64,000 nucleotides of DNA from Liopterus haemorrhoidalis (lineage: Eukaryota > Arthropoda > Insecta > Coleoptera > Dytiscidae). The first letter of the stretch is position 1. Every line of letters starts with the position of its first letter. The stretch lies in NCBI GenBank assembly GCA_963971575.1, contig OZ020612.1, positions 36,249,916 through 36,313,915 on the forward strand. The letters run 5' to 3'. The position numbers and the translations under genes are program-made. Of this stretch, positions 1 through 16,502 are shown in pieces. The notes beneath the pieces are model-generated. The model was not told the origin of the DNA. It made no database searches and saw only the letters and a program-made list of their open reading frames with translations.

Positions 1-116
1 TCTGTAAGATTATATATCGATTTTTTTAATTGGTCGAATAATTTCATTTATTTTTTTCTTCATTTTTGCACACTGTCAGTCAAGTTGACTTTCGGCATCA
101 TAAGTCCATTTTGATA

Positions 117-450
117 TGTTGGAATATTTAATTCAGAAAGTGATGTTGTTGGTTTTCGCAACCCCGAAGTAATGATTAATAGGACACAATTGGGCATTCC
201 TCTTGCACCGTTAGAAGTGAAATTCTTGGATCGTGGCAAGACTGACAGAAGCGAAAGCACTTGTCAAAAATGTTTTCATTAATCAAATACGAAAGTCAGA
301 GGTCCTAACGCGATCAGATACCGCCTAGTTCTGACCATCAACGATGCCAGTTAGTAATCCACCGACGTTCCTTCAATGACCAGGAAACTAAAATTTATTG
401 GTGTCTGTGGAAGTATGGTCGTTAAGCTGAAACTTGAAAGAATTATTTAT
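117..450 (+). pseudogene. 18S rRNA fragment (pseudogene)
   Basis: This stretch follows the central-to-3' part of eukaryotic 18S rRNA: the words TTGTTGGTTTTCG, AGTAATGATTAATAGG, GTGAAATTCTTGGATCGT, AGAAGCGAAAGCA, AAATGTTTTCATTAATCAA, CGATCAGATACCGCC and GGAAGTATGGTCG occur in the correct order. It is a dead copy. Many positions that are invariant in functional 18S differ, about 15 bases are missing near 380, and it ends after the AAGCTGAAACTTGAAAGAATT block with no further rRNA. No 5.8S or 28S sequence is near. It is probably a retroposed or transposed rDNA fragment. Confidence 0.9.
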
Positions 451-2052
451 AAGTCACTATCTCCCCTATTTTTTTTATAATGAAATATACTAAACGCTTT
501 AAAATACATTTATTCTAATTCATTTCTGAACATTCATGGAAGTCCGGACTTGAAAAATAAAAAAGAAGATAAACTTACAAATTACAGTTACGATTTTTTG
601 TCCAAAGACCTTGTTCTCGCCCTTCTCCTGACCTATTTCAGTTCAGTTACGTCCCTTGTACTAGTTTTGCCCTGTTGCTTCTACCATGAAGGCCATAAAG
701 AACTGGTTCTTGCAATCGGTGCTTTTGCAATTATGTTCATATTATAAACTATATTTTGGAAATAAGATTATTCTGTCCATTGTTATTTCAGTCTAGAGCA
801 TTTTGAAACATAAATCCGACACGGGTGGCAGGTCAACCAAGCGCAAGTGGTTAAGTTAGTGTTTTTATTGAACCATATGTGGCGAAGAACGAAACATGAG
901 AGATAATGTTTCCTCAAAACTAGAACCATCTCGAATATTTCATATTATCGAAGAAAAATGTGACCTTATCCAGTGTTACTGAAAGTGTGGTACGCTAGTC
1001 TTCGGCTGACGGTACGCGGCGAATTTCCAGAAAAGAAAGGAACAATAGTGTAATATATGGTAAAAATTTGGTACCGATACGTGGCACATTGGAAATAAAA
1101 CCTACCGATATGTCATATTAGGAGTTTGAGCAGCACTGACTTAATCAATACAATAGGGTTCCCTTTTCGACATTGCTCATATACTGCTGAATTATAATCA
1201 TTACATGCGATGCTTATGTCCCGGCCTTTTTCGACCTAAAGCGCTTATCAGAATAGGATGTTTTATTCACTGTGATTAAATTCTGTTTTCATTCACCTTT
1301 CACTATACTGTAAGGGCTCAGTATAAACAATAATCCAACTGTATATTCATTTCACTTTCGTGACGTTTTGAGGCCTTTGCAATGGCGGCCGGAAAGAGAG
1401 CTGCGGAGTTGCAGCACCCCCAAAATTAATTCATTTAAACATTACAGATGTTTACTTAACAGTCACTTTCTCCTAAACTTACTTAATTTTTGAGTTTTTG
1501 AATTTTTTAGTTTTGAGTAAATCAGGTGTTGCAGTCGTTTGCAGTTAAAAACTTGCGAAGTGCACGTTTGATTACAGGTATTTCTGTATTTTTAAATAAT
1601 TAATGATTTAAAGAATGAATAAGATTGCAGGATATCGCATATTTTGTACAGCAGTTAAAACGTTAATTTTCTTTACTAATACGTATTAAATTATAGAATG
1701 TAGTATTTCTGTATGCTATATGATTTTATTTGTAAACGTATAAGTAGTTAAACTTCTTATATCCATCTTAAGAATGATTTACTTTCCCGAAAGAAAATCT
1801 CAGTTATATTTCTGGTTGCAACACCTGCATCAGAAGTTTCCACGAGCCGCCATTGGGTTTTGGTCTATTGCGTGCTTGATAAGTTAAATTATAAACACGC
1901 TGTGCACTTCTTGTCGATTTACGATTTTCCGTCTACGTCCCGTCGTATGAGCGTGACTATTGTTTGATATGATTCTACATGTTAATTATACGATTATCGG
2001 ATTACTACGAACATGTTACTGGCTATTTGGTCACCATTCAATAATCTGTATA
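451..2052. other. AT-rich stretch without recognised genes
   Basis: No gene is supported here. A 65-codon open stretch at 550-747 is hydrophobic and matches nothing I know. A GC-richer island with ATGGCGGCC lies near 1380-1420, but no exon structure could be read from it. Confidence 0.5.
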
Positions 2053-2867
2053 CAGTGAAACCTCGATGCATCCTTTTTAAATGGAAAGAAATAAAAACCG
2101 TTGAATACGAAAAATAGTTGTGGGGAAACGATTAAAAACTATAGATTATAAAAATTTCATAATTTTTATTTATTATAAATCCGTTTAGCAACATTTCATT
2201 AAAAGTACTATATTTTATAGATAATTGTAATTGATTAGTAGAAACTTTGCGTCTAATTTGAAAAAACTGTCTCAAATTTAGAAAACATAATCATGAATAT
2301 TATCACTTTTGCTAAGTCTATATGTATAGATACATATCTTGCGGCAGACGCTAAGAAAGTATGGCATACGTTATGTCCACCCTTAGGCGGTATGACGCAC
2401 AATACATATTTTTCCTACGTTTAGTATAAAACTGTCTAATTTCGATATTGTCAGCTGACAGATAATTAACTTTTTTATTGCCATACTATTTTTATTGCCG
2501 TTTTGCGCGCAACGGTGCGGGCATGAATAAATCGCGCCAATGTGCATGAGCAGGAGTGCAGGAATTTACATTCCCGTACCGTTTACGCGCGCATTAATGG
2601 CCGTCAACAATAACTACAATGTATTTTCTTAAAATATTTTATTTTTTGAAACATTATAATCGTAGGAAAAGCATAAAGTGCAACACGCGTAGAATGCATA
2701 TTCCGCGCTAGTTGCACAACATACTATTTTTGCACACATTCATCATGCATGTCCCACATCAGTTAGTTATCAGAATTTAAAGAAAAATATGGAACATATG
2801 CTGCAGAGTATTTTGGTACTATATACAATTTTGATGGTAAAAGTGGATTAAGGAGCAAAAAACTAAA

Positions 2868-3017
2868 ATGAATTTGGACAAAGGAATGTTTACGGGAAAG
2901 AGGAAAATAGGCCATATAAATGTATTAAAGAAATTAGAGGAAATATTACCTACGGATTTAGGAAATTGTCGTAGAATAGATAGGAGTACATTAAAGGAGC
3001 TGATAGATCTATTATGA
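2868..3017 (+). CDS. 49-codon open frame, unrecognised
   Basis: An ATG-started frame of 49 residues, basic and rich in Lys, Leu and Glu, with a helical-looking block (VLKKLEEILPTDLG). Composition is more protein-like than the surroundings, so it may be a remnant of a transposon ORF. I recognise no family, and there is no evidence of expression or splice sites. Confidence 0.2.
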   Translation: MNLDKGMFTGKRKIGHINVLKKLEEILPTDLGNCRRIDRSTLKELIDLL

Positions 3018-3045
3018 CACTTCATAAATCAAAAACAAAATGCTT

Positions 3046-3475
3046 GTATAAGGAATGTTGTCACTCCGAATTAGCCCTTATCTGGGGCTTTGTTTGGGGT
3101 AACTTGTCGACAGTCATTTGCATATTGTACTATCCGCATAGACTTAAGTGGTGTTGATTTGAATTCGACACTATCGAAAATAAACAGCGCAATTTTCAAA
3201 CTTTAACATATTGTGATAGTCAGAATAGACTTGTAATAATGAATAACTATTTTGTATATAAATGCAAGAAGTCTTACAAAATATGAATAGTAATATCGAA
3301 AATAAATCGAATTTCTTCGAGAATATTGACTGTAGGATGACATCGTCACTGGGCTGGATGGAGAGGATTCCAAATGCCATTGGAGCAACGGTGCAATACC
3401 GCACAACTGTTTATTTAGATTAGTTAAGTTTTATTAGAAGCATCTTATATGTTTAATATAAATAAATTAAATAAG
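3046..3475 (+). repeat. dispersed repeat X, copy 1
   Basis: The sequence from about 3100 (TCGACAGTCA) through TATCGAAAATAA to ATTAGAAGCATCTTATATGT is closely matched at 42833-42920 plus 46878-47170, where a CR1-like element interrupts it. Shared words include GATAGTCAGAATAGACTT and ATTAGAAG(C/T)ATCTTATATG. The family was not recognised and has no coding capacity. The uninterrupted state here fixes the insertion point in the other copy. Confidence 0.75.
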
Positions 3476-3567
3476 AAAAATTATTATAAAACGATATTCT
3501 CATTAAATTACCGAGCCGTCTTGTCTTCCCCACTTCCAGTCCATCTAACAGTTTATAAAATATATTC

Positions 3568-3775
3568 GGAGTGATTATTTAATGGCGAGACGACGTCACT
3601 GGAAGTTTTAATAATTTGCCGTTTCATACACATCGTAGCAGGCGATTATGCGCGCATGCGCATAATCTTTTTTTGTTCATAATCAAATTTTCTTCAAGGT
3701 TATTATAGTCATAGTATTCTGCTAGGAGGCACGTAAAATTCGGTGACGTCGTCTCGCCATTAAATAATCACTCTG
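3568..3775. mobile_element. 208-bp MITE with 31-bp perfect terminal inverted repeats
   Basis: Positions 3569-3599 and 3743-3773 are exact reverse complements, starting GAGTGATTATTTAATGGCGA and including GACGACGTCAC. Inside lies a smaller near-palindrome at 3644-3667 (GATTATGCGC arms around GCAT). There is no ORF. The perfect arms suggest recent origin. Both flanks contain TATAT, so the target duplication is unclear and the superfamily is left open. Confidence 0.8.
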
Positions 3776-3876
3776 TATATATCCCTGCGCCACAACTGAA
3801 ACATTTTACTTAAAACATATTTTAAATTACATTAACATGCAAATATATGCACATGTTTGTAAACAACAAGTAAAAA

Positions 3877-4038
3877 CAGCGCCGGTGCTAGACTTCTTGC
3901 CACTACAGGCAAGATTGTTTAAGCCGCACGAGTGATTAAAAAAAATTTAAAAAAAAACGAATTTTGATAAAATAGTAACGCCTTCGGCCGCTCCCTTAAA
4001 TTTGCCTCTTCAGGCGGGAACCTGTAACGCCGGCGCTG
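3877..4038. mobile_element. hAT-type MITE (CAGCGCCGG ends)
   Basis: Left end CAGCGCCGGTGCTAG pairs with right end TAACGCCGGCGCTG, and the element is flanked by near-identical 8-base words AGTAAAAA and AGTACAAA. Eight-base duplications with CA-starting ends are the hAT signature. It is 162 bp, non-coding, and must have been moved by a transposase supplied elsewhere. Confidence 0.75.
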
Positions 4039-4705
4039 AGTACAAATGTCAAAAAAACATTATCAGTTTTCAAAGAAGACACATTCCTAGGTCTCCTCTC
4101 AAGAGTGACACAACACTGTTAAAATTACACTATCGATAAACTTTCAAGGAATTTTAAACAGGATTCTGTAAAAACGATAGTCAAAAAGCTTACACCCTGT
4201 TACACTTCAATTTTTCTCATCAAGTTTAAACTTTGAAATTCTTTTTTACCGCTATTTGGTAACCTAGACTTTGGGTTAAATTAAGACCTGTGAATCAACA
4301 ATAAATGCACAATTTTTTCATCACGTTTAAACATCACTTTTTAATTTAACTGAGTGGTGTTACGTAATAATTCTAAAAATTCTCTTTATAATTCATGTTT
4401 CACAAGTCCCGCCATATTTTGCTCATTATTCTATTTTCACTGCAATAAAATTCACTAAAAATATTCTACTACTAACACTATTATACTATCAAACAGGCCC
4501 ATAGACAGTGAGATCTGTGTGACAATACATCCTACACTAGTTGCACAACATGCGTGAACGTATCGCCGTTAACAGGCAAAAAAAATCGTGGAATGATGGA
4601 TGAGGGAAAATATTGTTTCTCATAAGGATTGGGGATAATTTCGAAACAAAAAAACGCGAGATTTGAAGGATAGAGAAAGTAACGGGAATGATCGAGGTTT
4701 CACTG

Positions 4706-9860
<5,155 letters not shown>

Positions 9861-10075
9861 TAGTTTGACGTCGTTGTAGGGTCAATGTGGTAACAGTAAA
9901 TTATATGTTTTTCATTTTCGTATATTAAAAAATATATATAAACATATATTTACACGACTATGTGTACAAGATTTCGATTTATATATACTTTTTTAAAACG
10001 TAGGATATTGGTTCACTATCTACTTGATACTTGAGGATTCACACAGTGTGGCACTTCACTAAATTTACTTCGATT

Positions 10076-10461
10076 TAGACTTCGTTCAACCTAAGAAAAA
10101 CACAGGCGGATGTTATCGGCTGCCATGTGCAGAAACCTAATTTCGACCATTACGTCATTAACAGTTAGTTTAATACATTTCAGTGGCGTCACTTACTTTG
10201 ATTTGTTTTTGACTACGCGTATTCTGCGATGTTGTTTGTTTATTTCCGCTATTATTATTTATTTATCATACGTTTCAAGGTATACCGTGTACTAAAATGA
10301 CTAAAAATGTATTTGAAATACTTGGTTTTGTGTGTTTGGTATCAACAACAATTGTTTAAAACTCTTATGTACGTCAATGTGATCCGCTTTTTTTTTTGTC
10401 GCGCAGAACTGATGACGTTATTTATGATACCCTGTGTTTTTCTTATGTTGAACGAAGTCTA
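10076..10461. mobile_element. inverted-repeat element in ABCC intron
   Basis: Positions 10076-10106 (TAGACTTCGTTCAACCTAAG onward) and 10431-10461 are reverse complements with one mismatch. The 386-bp unit has no convincing ORF. Target duplication and superfamily were not resolved. It lies in the intron between 9782 and 12750. Confidence 0.65.
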
Positions 10462-10940
10462 ACCAGAATAGTTGTCAAGGCAAGAAACAAAAGTGATAAA
10501 TTAATAAATAGAAAAAGAAAAAAAAATAGGAGTAACAATTATGTTAAGTTAATTACGAAACGAATATTAGTCAGTACCTTTTATTCCATTTTTAATAAAC
10601 TAAATACAAATTTTTTATATTTTAATATTCTCAAGTATTACAAAGAAAAGCCAGGTACTGAATTGAATAATTATTTTTAGTAACAAGAAAATTATAATAA
10701 ATTCTTTTAACATAAACATTTATTTTGCTTATTTCACTTTATACTTTTGTACGTACATTTTATTTTTATTTACTGCATACTCTTCTGAAAAGATCCACTG
10801 TGATTAGAGTTAAAAATAAATCGTTAAAATAAAGTTTTTCATGACTTAATCTAAAAAATAAAATTTCTATAACATTAATTGTTAATCAATTATTAATTGA
10901 ATTAGTTGTACGCACTCGTCGAAACACTTTGTAAAAGGGA

Positions 10941-12008
10941 ATAATAAAAACACTCAGTTATGGTTTCAAAAATGTAATGTATTGTATATGGGCTGCGTTA
11001 GGCCCAAATAGTCATCAACTAACTATACTCTATCTCAGAAAGACTGATAGTAATAAAATTTATTATTTGTAAAAAGTTATTGTTTTTCACACAGAAGCGG
11101 CAAAACAAATGCGACAAAATATGAATAGTTCGAAACGAAATATTGTTAAAAACAAAAATATGTGTGCCGCACATATTATATGGGAATACGAACTAGAGTT
11201 AAACACAATAGACCATAAAAATTTGACCCTAAAATTTTGAGCAAAAATTTGGTCACAGGGGTGTGTTTAATGGTATGATAAATATGGCCACAGGCGTGCG
11301 TTTGATAAAATGATAAATAGTAATATAGAAATACACGCAACCAATTTAAACGTGTTTAAAATGTGCACGCCACTGGTAACTGTCTGACAAAATGATTTAT
11401 TACTATCAGTCTTTCTGAGATGGAGTATAACTAATATATCGTATTTCAACTTAAGCCATCTTCAGAATACAAAGATAAACAGCCATGACTGAAATATATA
11501 CCTACTATTAAGTACAACAAAATAGAAGTTAAATGAGAGGAAAACTCTAAGGGATTAAAAAGGTGTTGGAAGCGGAGAACTAATTGACTAGTTGAATATA
11601 TATTTATTGTTGATCACGGGCATGTAAACTCAACAAAACATATTCTAATGTTGCACACTACATGTCCGACACGTATGTTTAACATCGATAATGTAAAAAT
11701 ATTACATGTACACCCAAAGGATTTAAACTAAAGGGAAGTAACATATTAAAAGCATTAAAGATTAACAAGGTAATTTCTAAGAAGAAATATTTAATGAACG
11801 AACAACTGGAGTTAATTAATTCTCCACTATACCTTTTAATCCTTTAGGGGTTTCGTCTCATTTAAATCCTGTTTGTTCTTTCTACTAGTAGGGCTGAATT
11901 TCCTCCATATCTGTTAATCCTTGTATTCTTAAGATGGCCTAATATGCCGAAATACCTATAAATACAATACTTTAAAATTTTGAAACAATAACCGAGTGTT
12001 TTTATTAT
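10941..12008. mobile_element. 1.07-kb terminal-inverted-repeat element, non-coding
   Basis: The left end ATAATAAAAACACTCAGTTA and following TGGTTTCAAAA...GTATTGTAT are mirrored at the right end (ATACAATACTT...TTTTGAAACAATAACCGAGT, to 12008). A second inverted pair is nested inside: TCTCAGAAAGACTGATAGTA at 11034 and its complement near 11400. This foldback-like layout may be two nested elements. No transposase was found. Confidence 0.6.
11629..11690. repeat. 62-bp direct repeat, copy 1 of 2
   Basis: ACTCAACAAAACATATTCTA and the next ~40 bases recur with few changes at 13301-13360. The two copies lie in neighbouring introns of the ABCC gene. They are probably fragments of one dispersed repeat; no ends could be defined. 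Confidence 0.7.
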
Positions 12009-12157
12009 ATCATTTTTCCTATAACATTGCCTAAATGTTACATTATCTTAGTTACAAACTACAGACGTAAAGGCTAAAAAAAAATTAAATTAATTTAAAC
12101 CAGTAATATGTAACAATAACAAAGAGTATGAACGGCGCTGATAAAATTTTACATATA

Positions 12158-12565
12158 AAGTCTGTTCCAAACGGTTAAGCGGAACTAGATTTTGCAATCT
12201 AGTTACTTTCATCGTTTAAATCGTGCTTTTCGGCCGTTTTGTTTAAGCTTTGTAAATCATACTTACAATAAACATTTTTTGATTAAGGTTAATATCATTT
12301 TAAAATGTCATTTTCTTTATATTTTGATTTTTTGTGTCATTCTTAATACAAATTTTCTATTTATTTATTTTTTTGTCATTAAAATATGTAAAAAAAATAA
12401 TTTAATTTTGACATATGTCATTCGTTTCCATGGTTTCATTGTTGGAATTTTAAATTTTGACATTCCAACGTGAAAAATGAAATAACCCAAGCCAGGTCCC
12501 TTCTCGTGACAACCTAAAAGAACAAAATTCCCACTTAGTTCCGCCTAACCGTTTGGAACAGAGTG
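12158..12565. mobile_element. MITE family T, copy A (408 bp, TA target)
   Basis: The ends read AAGTCTGTTCCAAACGGTTA and, in reverse complement at the right, CACTCTGTTCCAAACGGTTA; both are flanked by TA, as expected for the IS630-Tc1-mariner superfamily. Four more copies lie at 32264, 34616, 35518 and 36869, and a longer element with the same ends at 32411. This copy lies in reverse orientation to copies B, C and E and sits in an ABCC intron. It encodes nothing: its 93-codon open frame is seen in several copies only because the DNA is shared. Confidence 0.9.
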
Positions 12566-12643
12566 TAATTTGAGAGCAGCTCAGAGCTACCAACAGTAGA
12601 AAACAATATTTTTCGAAAAAAATAAAACTAGCTGGACACGTGA

Positions 12644-13018
<375 letters not shown>

Positions 13019-13579
13019 TGAAACCGCAGCTAACTTATTTACCCTTTTCATTTCCTTTTACCTGCTCCTTTTGTTTAGTTGGCTCTAGTATACCGTGTCT
13101 CAAGTTACAAGAAAACCGACTTGACTTTCTAATGACAAGGTAAACCCCTACACAGCATGGGATCCTCGAGAGGGAGTAATTGACCAAATTAAAGATAATC
13201 TTACATTATTTGATATTTTTATTTAAACATTTCTCAATCCTGGTCTGAAAATTTTGATAGCCATATTTCTGTAGCCATAAATTTCTTTTATTCGTGTTAA
13301 CTCAACAAAACATATTCTAATGTTACACACTACATGTCCAACACGTATGTTTAACATCGTGTTGTACCTGTTGTAAGGGTGCAATTGACTAAATTTTCTT
13401 GTGTTTTGATATACACTATACCTCAATGTGATAGACGGCGTTCCATTTGAACGTATCTCGTGAGTTGTTCATCCTTGTACGTGATTGCTGCTGTCCCAAT
13501 ATGGAGACAGCACACACAATGGTTTCGGTATATAGTTGACCTTTGATTAACACGGATTTGATATGCGCGAGTACTTAAC

Positions 13580-13870
13580 TAGGGTGACCAATTCGGCCCG
13601 CATTTTGCGTGACTGTCCCGCATTAAGATGCGTCCCGCAAAAGTCCCGCATTTTAACATTTTGTCCCGCATTGCCCGCATTGTAACTTGTATTTGAGGAA
13701 ATGAGGACTTTTTTTTGCTCTTCACTTGGATTTGGGAGGTGAGGACCGACCTTTTTTTCTCATCACTTTGATTTAGGAGGTGAGGACCTTTTTTTTGCTC
13801 TTCACCTGGATTTGGGAGACCTTTTTTTTGCTCCGTCCCGCATTGCCTTCTTAAGAAAATGGTCACCCTA
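13580..13870. mobile_element. hAT-type MITE (TAGGGTGACCA ends) with internal minisatellite
   Basis: TAGGGTGACCA at 13580 pairs with TGGTCACCCTA at 13870. ACTTAAC flanks both sides (13573-13579 and 13871-13877), one base short of the usual 8-bp hAT duplication. Inside, TCCCGCATT is repeated several times on the left, and a ~40-bp unit built around GAGGACCTTTTTTTTGCTC occurs about three times. A second copy of the family, with a perfect 8-bp duplication, lies at 48035-48230. Confidence 0.85.
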
Positions 13871-13932
13871 ACTTAACACGTGAATTTTTGTCAGGAAATA
13901 TATTTTTGGGGATCTGCGTCAATCTGAAAAAA

Positions 13933-15780
13933 ATGATGTGAAGTGTAAATTTTCACGTATTACAGGGTCTTGTAGGTATTTAATAAGTGTGAGAAATCAA
14001 CATAATACTGGATGTCTAGGAATATTTGTTCTATAATCACATCAAAATCAACAGTGTTTTGATAATAATTTTTATTTTTTATTTGAGTACTAAAAGCTTC
14101 CATTTAATTTTTTTAAAACAAAATTTAAATAATTTGCGAGAAATCCCAGAGATTTTTCCTGCATTTACCTCGTATTCAAGTCTTCATTAGATTAATAAGA
14201 AATATATTGATAAATGGCTTCATTTTTTATTAATTTCAGAAACGTATTTCTCACTACTAACAATGTATTATTGGCTTATAAGTATTTCATTACTAGTGTA
14301 GTGTGGTGTTCAAAACTCGGTCCTCAGCTGTTAAATAATTTTTATTATATTTTTAATTTCAAAAAAAGACACTATCTTAACCATGAATACAATAAATTTA
14401 TAACATTATTAGCCATAACTTAGCCATGATTTTAACAAAAAACAGAAAAACTGCAATATTTTTCAAAAAAGCAACGAATCAAAAATTCCTCTTGTACGTT
14501 TCCGGCTCAGATCAATATACATATATTACCTATAATTTTTTCAGATTTTTAGTTTATCCTTTTTGGGTAAAAGGGGGCGGAACATGAACTTTTTTAGCAC
14601 ATTTTTTGCTAAAACCGTGTTAAAAAACGATTTTTAAAAAACTTCTTTTCGTTCCTTAATCTACGTTCTAAGAGCTTTCTTTCGATACCACTAATATTTA
14701 TTTTTACCGACCGCCAACAAATATAAGGGAAGTATTGTGATCACACCGATTTTGACATTTCGAGATTTCGATGGAGCTCCACGAATTGAGGTCCCTACAT
14801 AACGTTTTGATTATTTTTGTCTGTCAGTATGTCTGTCCGTCTGTCTGTATGTCTGTATGTGCTAAGCAAATTCGACTAAAAGGATTTTTATGAAACTTCA
14901 TATTTAAGCTTTTGACATCAATGGCAATGGCAATGGCATGAGTTGATCAACTTTTGGTAAAAATCGGTTGACTAGTAGTGGGAGTTTACTCGTGTCGATT
15001 TTAAGATTTTTGCGAATATTTAACAGTAGAAAAATATTTCAAAAAAATTTATTTAACAAAAGTTGCTGTAAAACCAATAACTAACAACATTTATTTGAGA
15101 CATTTTTTGATAAAACGAAAAATTTTGAAACATTTTTCGAAATTATTTATTTTTCATACTTATATGTAACGTTTCCATGGTCATGATAAATAATATCTCT
15201 GTTAGAAAATATTAGGCTAAGTTATTTCTACTCTGCTGCTAGAATGTATTTTATGCAAGTACTTTGTGATGGCGGTCGGTCCTGTGGTGGCCACAGCTGA
15301 TTTTTTTTATCGACGACACAAAAAACCGACATTTTTCGATAAACTTACTTGATCAAAAATAGCTGTTGAACTATTCCGGTTCCCATCAATGTTCATTATG
15401 GAGATTTTTTTCAGATTTTTAGATCAAAAGTTTATTATATATATTTGGCAAAAATCCTATAAAAAAAAAAAGATTTCTCAAAAATAAAAATTTACTTGTT
15501 GATCCACGCATTTAGAGCTTTCATTTGGTATGCCACTCAAAATTTTAAATAATATTAATTTTTTTATTAAATACATAATTATTTATATTAATTCGGGATG
15601 TGTTTTTTTGAATTCTCAGTATTTTTCCTATATTTGGGTCAAAGAGTTGTATAAGCATGCCAGATTTCAACTTTCTATGTTAAGCCGTTTGGCTACAATT
15701 TCTACCGTACAGACAGACACATGAGTGACGTTATAAGGTTTTTTTTGTGGTCATACCTACAAATCCCTAAAAATTTGTTA
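13933..15780. repeat. dispersed repeat family Y, copy 1
   Basis: It starts with GATGTGAAGTGTAAATTTTC then CAGGGTCTTGTAGGTA, and ends with TACCTACAAATCCCTAAAAA, so the outer words pair as inverted repeats. The copy at 29226-30213 has the same start and end; one at 31398 shares the start. Within it, about 14690-15200 matches the reverse complement of 21860-22390 and carries a (CTGT)n stretch near 14820-14860. No ORF is convincing. It may be a non-autonomous DNA transposon of unassigned class. Confidence 0.65.
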
Positions 15781-15783
15781 TAG

Positions 15784-16176
<393 letters not shown>

Positions 16177-16502
16177 TTTTTTTTATGTTTTGTAACTTAA
16201 GGCTTTACTGGTTTTTACAAATGTGAAAATATTTTTGATATAAAAACAAAAAATTATATTGCCATATTACTTAAATATTTCTAAATCCTAATTTAAATTT
16301 ATTCTATTTGTTACTTAATCATATTTACTTAAAATTAGTACTTAATTTTACTTAATCGATTTTAGAAGAAACTTGGTTATTTTTTCATATTGTGAAGTAG
16401 GTGTGTTACTAATATCGTTTATTAATTTCTAAATACATTACTTGGCAAAGGGAACATTCACGAATACGATAAAATTTACCTTAAAATAAGCGAATAAATA
16501 AA
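16177..16502 (+). promoter_or_regulatory. ABCC 3' UTR with candidate poly(A) signals
   Basis: AT-rich sequence after the stop codon. Overlapping AATAAA signals lie at 16493-16498 and 16497-16502 (GCGAATAAATAAAGCAA), about 320 bp downstream, followed by T- and GT-containing sequence. Further A-rich signals downstream mean the true end cannot be fixed without transcript data. Confidence 0.5.

Larger units (their letters stand above)
2053..4705. mobile_element. possible pogo/Tc1-like element (paired CAGTGAAACCTCGAT ends)
   Basis: The left end CAGTGAAACCTCGAT (2053-2067) is repeated as its exact reverse complement at 4691-4705. CAGTGAAACCTCGAT termini are typical of pogo-like members of the Tc1/mariner superfamily in insects. 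The left end follows TA, the expected target, but the right end is followed by AT, so the duplication is not perfect. No DDE transposase is readable; the interior holds a 49-codon ORF, an old repeat and two MITEs. The pairing may be chance between two old fragments. Confidence 0.4.

Noticed and set aside
117..450. functional 18S rRNA gene
   Set aside because: Truncated, with an internal deletion and changes at invariant positions.
550..747. 65-codon hydrophobic frame
   Set aside because: Length expected by chance in AT-rich DNA and no recognisable family.
12192..12473. 93-codon frame also present at 34708-34989 and 34254-34466
   Set aside because: It recurs only because the same MITE DNA recurs; it spans the element interior with AT-rich low-complexity residues and has no transposase motif.
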